Part shown: piece after piece, positions 59,683 to 64,000 of the stretch
How positions within the stretch are numbered: the first letter of the stretch is position 1
How the letters are laid out: each line of letters opens with the position of its first letter
From: Streptomyces pyxinae
GTDB lineage: Bacteria > Actinomycetota > Actinomycetes > Streptomycetales > Streptomycetaceae
Length of the DNA: 64,000 nucleotides
Assembly: GCF_024756275.1 (NCBI RefSeq)
Contig: NZ_JANUGQ010000017.1
Coordinates: 62,001 to 126,000, forward strand
Direction: 5' to 3'
Program-made: the position numbers and the translations under genes
Notes under the pieces: generated by a model
What the model saw: only the letters and a program-made list of their open reading frames with translations
Database searches by the model: none
Told to the model about the DNA's origin: nothing

Positions 59683-60321
59683 TCAGTGCTCCGGCCGTGG
59701 ACCGTTGTCCTCGAGACCGGCTCCGGTCGGCGGGTGGGGCCGATACCCGGGTCGATAGCCGGCGATGATGACGCCGCCGGCCGTCGGGGTGGCGTCGGTG
59801 AGGCGGAACGCGGTCGGGGCGAAGCCGGCGGTGAACAGGCGTCGTCCGGTGCCCAGGACGAGGGGGTGGACGCAGAGCAGGTACTCGTCGATGAGGCCGA
59901 GCGGGGCGAGGGACCGGATCAGCGCGCCGCTGCCCATGATGTGCAGGTCGTTGCCCGGGGTGTTCCTGAGTTCGGTGACCGCCGCGGGGACGTCGCCGCC
60001 GAGCAGGGTGGAGTGGGGCCAGGGCAGGGGCTCGGTCAGGGTGCGGGACGCGACGTACTTGGGAGCGTTGTTCAGGGCGTCGCGGAACGGGCTGTCCTGG
60101 GTGTTCCAGTGGGTCAGCAGGTCCTGGTAGGTGCGGCGGCCCAGGAGGTATCCGCTGCCGGCGGCCAGCCGCCGGCCCCATGCCCTCGTGACGGCCTCGT
60201 CCCCGGCCCGTTCGGCGGCCCAGCCGCCGTGGGCGAACCCCTCGCGGGTGTCCTCGTCGGAGCGGCCGGGGCCCTGCATGACGCCGTCCAGGGTGATGTG
60301 GTTGATGACAACGATCTTCAC
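59683..60321 (-). CDS. RibD C-terminal/dihydrofolate-reductase-like reductase
   Basis: 212 residues from a GTG at 60321 with AGGAG upstream. The fold reads KIVVINHITLDGVMQGPGRS, then DTREGFAHGGWA, the NADPH-binding LLGRRTYQDLLTHW and KYVASRTLTEPLPWPHSTLL. DLHIMGSGALIRSLAPLGLI, DEYLLCVHPLVLGTGRRLF and FRLTDATPTAGGVIIAGYRP follow. This is the common stand-alone RibD-C (YyaP/YwjB-like) reductase family, not DHFR itself. The substrate is unknown. About 20 disordered residues end the protein. It and the next gene upstream (VOC protein) are on the same strand, 104 bases apart. Confidence 0.9.
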   Translation of the reverse strand: MKIVVINHITLDGVMQGPGRSDEDTREGFAHGGWAAERAGDEAVTRAWGRRLAAGSGYLLGRRTYQDLLTHWNTQDSPFRDALNNAPKYVASRTLTEPLPWPHSTLLGGDVPAAVTELRNTPGNDLHIMGSGALIRSLAPLGLIDEYLLCVHPLVLGTGRRLFTAGFAPTAFRLTDATPTAGGVIIAGYRPGYRPHPPTGAGLEDNGPRPEH

Positions 60322-60425
60322 GGCACTCCTGTCCACCGGTAGGACGCGGCTGCGGAAGGGGGTCCGGCGCCCCCGGGACCGGCGCTCGGGCGGCCGGGGT
60401 CGCACCGGGCCGATCGGCGCCGGGG

Positions 60426-60794
60426 CTACTCGGCGCAGAGGCAGAAGGGATGCCCCGCTGGGTCCGCGTATACCCGGAATCGCCACTTTCCGCCCTCGTC
60501 GGTGTCCAGCGGCCGGGCGCCGAGCCGCAGCACCTCCCGTTCGGCGGCGTCCATGTCGCTGACGGTGAGATCCAGGTGGAGCTGCTGGGCGTTCCGGTCG
60601 GAGCGCGGCCACTCCGGCGGGGTCAGATCGGCCACCCGCTGAAAGGCCAGCCGCCGGCCGTCCGGCAGGAAGAGGTCGTACCAGTCCTCGCCCACATTGC
60701 GCACCGAGCCGCCGAGCACGGCGGAGTAGAACTCCGCGAGCGCGCGCGGATCGGGACAGTCGAGGGCGGTCAGGGTGAGCGTGGCGACGGCCAT
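60426..60794 (-). CDS. VOC-family (glyoxalase-like) protein
   Basis: 122 residues from an ATG. Two beta-alpha-beta-beta-beta modules: LTLTALDCPDPRALAEFYSA, VLGG, LFLPDGRRLAFQRV; then QQLHLDLTVSDMDAAEREVL, RLGARPLD, WRFRVYADPAGHPFCLC. The His in QLHLDL and the DPAGHPFCL motif are typical of glyoxalase-like VOC domains; the usual C-terminal Glu may be the last residue. Related proteins bind bleomycin-type drugs or catalyse isomerisation; no specific role can be given. It is probably cotranscribed with the RibD-like gene. Confidence 0.9.
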   Translation of the reverse strand: MAVATLTLTALDCPDPRALAEFYSAVLGGSVRNVGEDWYDLFLPDGRRLAFQRVADLTPPEWPRSDRNAQQLHLDLTVSDMDAAEREVLRLGARPLDTDEGGKWRFRVYADPAGHPFCLCAE

Positions 60795-60990
60795 GGGTCC
60801 TCCGCGAGTCGCTGGCCACGGCCGGGCGGCCGGGCGGCCATGAGACTGATCGGGTGCCCCGGGGGGAACGCTCCGATGCCGGTACGCCCCCGGATGACAC
60901 CCGTCCCGGCGGACGGCCGGACAGCCGAACGGGCGGGCGGCCGGACGGATGGATGGGCGGCCGGGCGGCCGGACCGGCCATCGCGGCTCC

Positions 60991-61076
60991 CGGCCCGTCG
61001 CCCGGTACGTCAGGTGTGCGGGCGGCCCGTCGCCCGGTACGTCAGGCGCGCGGACGGCCCATCGCCCGGTACGTCC
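60991..61076. repeat. 32-bp tandem repeats of the UDP-glucose dehydrogenase 3' end
   Basis: CGGCCCGTCGCCCGGTACGT or a one-base variant starts at 60991, 61023 and 61055, a 32-bp period. The copy at 61055 lies inside the gene and encodes its last codons (TYRAMGRPR); the stop codon at 61042-61044 is in the tail of that unit. The two outer copies repeat this coding end beyond the stop, still readable as TYRATGRP. Confidence 0.9.
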
Positions 61077-62385
61077 AGCCCGCCGCCCGCCAGCGCTCGC
61101 CGTCCAGGGCGTTCCGGCCGTCCAGGATGATCCGCTCGGCGGCCACCTCGCCCAGCTCCGCCGGGTCCAGCTCGCGGAACTCGCGCCACTCCGTCAGATG
61201 CAGCACCACATCGGCGCCGCGCACCGCCTCCAGGGCGCTCTCCGCGTAACCGAGGGTCGGAAAGACCTTGCGGGCGTTCTCCATGCCCTTCGGGTCGTAC
61301 ACCGTGACCTGGCCGCCCTGGAGATGGATCTGCCCGGCCACATTGAGGGCGGGCGAGTCCCGCACGTCGTCCGAGTCCGGCTTGAAGGCGGCGCCGAGCA
61401 CCGCGACCCGCTTGCCGAGGAAACCGCCGTTCCCGAGCGCCTCCCGGGCCATGCCGACCATCTGGCCGCGCCGCCGCATGTTGATGGAGTCGATCTCGCG
61501 GAGGAAGGTCAGTGCCTGGTCGGCGCCCAGCTCGCCGGCCCGGGCCATGAACGCCCGGATGTCCTTGGGCAGACAGCCGCCGCCGAAGCCGATGCCGGCC
61601 CGCAGGAACTTGGCACCGATCCGGTCGTCGTGGCCGATCGCCTCCGCGAGCCTGGCCACGTCGCCACCGGCCGCCTCGCAGACCTCGGCCATCGCGTTGA
61701 TGAAGGAGATCTTGGTGGCCAGGAAGGAGTTGGCGGCGGTCTTCACCAGCTCGGCGGTCGGGAAGTCGGTCACGACCAGCGGCGAGCCCTCGGCCATCGG
61801 GGTGGCGTACACCTCGCGGAGGGTCTTCTCGGCGGCGGCGCTCTCCACCCCGACCACGATCCGGTCCGGGTGCAGGGTGTCCTGGACGGCGAAGCCCTCG
61901 CGGAGGAACTCCGGGTTCCAGGCCAGCTCGGCGTCGGCACCGGCCGGGGCGCGCTCGGCCAGCAGCCGGGCGAGCCGCTCGGCGCTGCCCACCGGCACGG
62001 TCGACTTGCCGACCACCAGCGCCGGGCGCCTGAGGTGCGGGGCGAGCGCGGCGAAGGCGGCGTCGACGTAGCTCATGTCGCAGCCGTACTCGCCGTGCTT
62101 CTGCGGGGTGTTGACGCAGACGAAGTGGACGTCTCCGAAGTCCGCGACCTCCTCCCAGGAGAGCGTGAACCGCAGCCGCCCCGAGGAGCCCTCGGCCCCC
62201 GCGACATGGCGGCGCAGCAGCTCCTCCAGACCCGGTTCGTACATCGGCACCCGGCCGGCCCGGAGGGTTTCGATCTTCTCCGGGTCGATGTCGAGGGCCA
62301 GCACCTCGAAGCCCAGCTCCGCCATGGCCGCCGCATGGGTGGCGCCGAGATAGCCGGTGCCGATCACGGTGATCCTGAGGGCCAT
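61042..62385 (-). CDS. UDP-glucose 6-dehydrogenase
   Basis: 447 residues from the ATG at 62385. It oxidises UDP-glucose twice to UDP-glucuronate for polysaccharide synthesis. The NAD Rossmann loop is ITVIGTGYLGATHAAAMAEL, followed by LALDIDPEKIETLRAG and VPMYEPGLEELL. HFVCVNTPQK, VVGKSTVPVGSAERL and LAWNPEFLREGFAVQDTLHP come next. The catalytic Cys is in IGFGGGCLPKDIRAF, with ELVKTAANSFLATKISFINA ahead of it, and AVLGAAFKPDSDDVRDSPAL begins the UDP-binding domain. All catalytic residues are present. GDP-mannose dehydrogenase is less likely. Its C-terminal codons are the source of a tandem repeat continuing past the stop. Confidence 0.93.
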   Translation of the reverse strand: MALRITVIGTGYLGATHAAAMAELGFEVLALDIDPEKIETLRAGRVPMYEPGLEELLRRHVAGAEGSSGRLRFTLSWEEVADFGDVHFVCVNTPQKHGEYGCDMSYVDAAFAALAPHLRRPALVVGKSTVPVGSAERLARLLAERAPAGADAELAWNPEFLREGFAVQDTLHPDRIVVGVESAAAEKTLREVYATPMAEGSPLVVTDFPTAELVKTAANSFLATKISFINAMAEVCEAAGGDVARLAEAIGHDDRIGAKFLRAGIGFGGGCLPKDIRAFMARAGELGADQALTFLREIDSINMRRRGQMVGMAREALGNGGFLGKRVAVLGAAFKPDSDDVRDSPALNVAGQIHLQGGQVTVYDPKGMENARKVFPTLGYAESALEAVRGADVVLHLTEWREFRELDPAELGEVAAERIILDGRNALDGERWRAAGWTYRAMGRPRA

Positions 62386-62755
62386 GGGGTCTGCTCCATC
62401 GACGTACGAGAGGAAGTGCGGGCCCCGAGCATAGTCGGGGTGCCGGGTGGGCACTCTGTCCGCCGGGGCGGGACGGCGGCCCACCCGCACCCCGGACACC
62501 GGATCGCCGGGGCCCGGACAGGGCCCGGCCGGCAGCCCATCGGGGCCCGGAAGCCGCCCGGAAGGCGTTCGGACGGCCTCCGGACGGCACCCGGAAGGCT
62601 TCCGGGCGGTGCTCCACCGGTGGTCGGGGGCGGCCCGCCCCGCGCGCCCGCGATTTCGCTGTCAGCAAGCTCACGTATGCGGGGGCGGCGAGGGGCACCT
62701 AAAATTCGGGTTACTTAACGGTAGTTAGCGTAGTGAGCCAGGGGAGTGAACGATC
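62386..62755. other. Divergent promoter region, UDP-glucose dehydrogenase/acyl-CoA dehydrogenase
   Basis: 370 bases. About 62540-62605 has CCGGAAGGCNTNCGG-type near repeats. An AT-richer island at about 62699-62735 (AAAATTCGGG, TTACTTAACGGTAGTTAGCG) is a likely promoter and operator for the acyl-CoA dehydrogenase; CTTAAC/GTTAG is an imperfect inverted repeat. No gene is visible. Confidence 0.5.
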
Positions 62756-63913
62756 ATGGCGGGAACGCCTGACTTCGATCTGTACCGCCTGTCCGAGGAG
62801 CACGACATGCTCCGGGACACCATCCGTTCGCTGTCCGAGGCCAAGATCGCCCCGTTCGCCGCGGCCGTCGACGAGGAGGCCCGCTTCCCGCAGGAGGCGC
62901 TGGACGCCCTGGTCGCCGCCGACCTGCACGCGGTGCACGTCCCCGAGACGTACGGGGGCGCGGGCGCCGACGCGCTGGCGACGGTCCTGGTCATCGAGGA
63001 GGTGGCCCGGGTCTGCGCCTCCTCCTCGCTGATCCCGGCGGTCAACAAGCTCGGCTCGCTGCCGGTGATCCTCTCCGGCTCCGAGGAGCTGAAGAAGAAG
63101 TACCTGGGCCCGCTCGCCAAGGGCGACGCGATGTTCTCGTACTGCCTCTCCGAGCCGGACGCCGGTTCGGACGCGGCCGGCATGAAGACCCGCGCGGTGC
63201 GCGACGGCGACTTCTGGGTGCTCAACGGCGTGAAGCGGTGGATCACCAACGCGGGCGTCTCCGAGTACTACACGGTGATGGCCGTCACCGACCCCGAGAA
63301 GCGCTCCAAGGGCATCTCGGCCTTCGTGGTGGAGAAGGGCGACGAGGGCGTCTCCTTCGGCGCCCCGGAGAAGAAGCTCGGTATCAAGGGCTCCCCGACC
63401 CGCGAGGTCTATCTGGACAACGTCCGGATCCCCGCCGACCGCATGATCGGCGCGGAGGGCACCGGCTTCGCCACCGCCATGAAGACGCTGGACCACACCC
63501 GTATCACCATCGCCGCCCAGGCCCTCGGCATCGCCCAGGGTGCTCTGGACTACGCCAAGGGGTACGTCCAGGAGCGCCGGCAGTTCGGCAAGCCGATCGC
63601 GGACTTCCAGGGCGTGCAGTTCATGCTCGCGGACATGGCCATGAAGCTGGAGGCCGCCCGTCAGCTCACCTACGCGGCCGCGGCCAAGTCCGAGCGCGTC
63701 GACGGCGACCTGACCTTCTTCGGCGCGGCCGCCAAGTGCTACGCCTCCGACGCCGCCATGGAGATCACCACCGACGCCGTCCAGCTCCTCGGCGGCTACG
63801 GCTACACCCGTGACTACCCGGTCGAGCGGATGATGCGGGACGCCAAGATCACCCAGATTTATGAGGGTACGAACCAGGTCCAGCGGATCGTCATGGCCCG
63901 CAACCTGCCCTGA
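62756..63913 (+). CDS. Acyl-CoA dehydrogenase
   Basis: 385 residues from the ATG at 62756. It oxidises acyl-CoA to trans-2-enoyl-CoA, passing electrons to ETF. Domains: N-terminal helices (YRLSEEHDMLRDTIRSLSEA), then the FAD/substrate region YCLSEPDAGSDAAGMKTRAV and WVLNGVKRWITNAG, a beta domain ending EKKLGIKGSPTREVYLDNV, and C-terminal helices with QERRQFGKPIADFQGVQFML. QLLGGYGYTRDYPVERMMRD and the catalytic-Glu motif ITQIYEGTNQVQRIVMARNL follow. The catalytic Glu in YEGT is present. Length is standard for short/branched-chain dehydrogenases; exact chain specificity is unclear. Confidence 0.95.
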   Translation: MAGTPDFDLYRLSEEHDMLRDTIRSLSEAKIAPFAAAVDEEARFPQEALDALVAADLHAVHVPETYGGAGADALATVLVIEEVARVCASSSLIPAVNKLGSLPVILSGSEELKKKYLGPLAKGDAMFSYCLSEPDAGSDAAGMKTRAVRDGDFWVLNGVKRWITNAGVSEYYTVMAVTDPEKRSKGISAFVVEKGDEGVSFGAPEKKLGIKGSPTREVYLDNVRIPADRMIGAEGTGFATAMKTLDHTRITIAAQALGIAQGALDYAKGYVQERRQFGKPIADFQGVQFMLADMAMKLEAARQLTYAAAAKSERVDGDLTFFGAAAKCYASDAAMEITTDAVQLLGGYGYTRDYPVERMMRDAKITQIYEGTNQVQRIVMARNLP

Positions 63914-63972
63914 CGGCGGCGCCGGGCGCGCGGTCCTGTTCCACCGGCCGCGCCCCGGCCCGCACCGCAGCT

Positions 63973-63996
63973 GAGCCCCCGGAGGTCCGGGGGCTC
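63973..63996 (+). terminator. Terminator of the acyl-CoA dehydrogenase gene
   Basis: GAGCCCCCGGA at 63973-63983 pairs perfectly with TCCGGGGGCTC at 63986-63996, followed by a single T before the window ends. Confidence 0.7.
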
Positions 63997-64000
63997 TCGC

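Overview
This window is high-GC (about 73%) actinomycete chromosome, almost certainly Streptomyces. The signs are strong third-position GC bias, two LysM-type resuscitation-promoting factors with a c-di-AMP (ydaO) leader, a tRNA-Leu with anticodon UAA (the bldA tRNA), divIC, and roadblock/LC7 proteins. From memory, the gene order resembles the S. coelicolor SCO3101 to about SCO3051 interval read in reverse; I could not check that here. It looks like core chromosome with a few accessory patches. I saw no in-frame TTA codon in any gene called.

Layout. 1-983: left-edge fragment of an immunity-like gene, then a decayed integrative element (repSA pseudogene, regulator tail, NUDIX stub). 1227-7333: SurA-like lipoprotein, a large secreted beta-propeller protein, mazG and a cytochrome P450 preceded by a repeat-rich spacer. 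7493-9856: rpfC-like and rpfA-like genes, the latter behind a ydaO riboswitch. 10659-14257: eno, divIC, a DUF501 gene and ppx. 14379-14923: RelE/Phd-type toxin-antitoxin pair. 15445-22539: type II NADH dehydrogenase with an upstream Rex-like operator, a cyclopropane-fatty-acid-synthase-like methyltransferase, and a MacB/FtsX-type ABC exporter. 23140-30458: bldA tRNA, a Bax-inhibitor-like membrane protein, three small unknowns, a thiolase, an SGNH hydrolase and cystathionine beta-synthase.

31429-32536 is a small gene graveyard: a beheaded AraC regulator, the 5' part of an avtA-like aminotransferase and a frameshifted 5' part of leuC, with a perfect 16-bp inverted repeat at the last junction. 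An RpiR-type regulator follows. 33748-36452 is a four-gene minus-strand operon of three roadblock proteins plus a DUF4388/PATAN-like protein, with no GTPase, kinase or DUF742 gene beside it. 36665-40137 holds an amino-acid permease and a group IV PLP decarboxylase. 40399-46143 is a histidine-utilisation run: hutU, an M20 amidohydrolase, hutF and hutI. The M20 enzyme sits where a HutG deformylase would be expected.

46445-48810: a SigB/F-type sigma factor divergent from an anti-anti-sigma factor and an anti-sigma kinase. 49657-54069: a POT peptide transporter and an OmpR-type two-component pair. 54256-59633: GtrA protein, purK, purE, an M19 dipeptidase, and a neighbouring M19 paralogue that has lost nearly all metal ligands. 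59683-63913: a RibD/DHFR-like reductase, a VOC protein, UDP-glucose dehydrogenase and an acyl-CoA dehydrogenase.

A recurring oddity is tandem duplication of gene 3' ends into the following spacer (ppx, thiolase, UDP-glucose dehydrogenase). The best candidates for undescribed biology are the roadblock/PATAN operon, the catalytically dead dipeptidase paralogue next to its active sister, and the M20 enzyme inside the hut operon.
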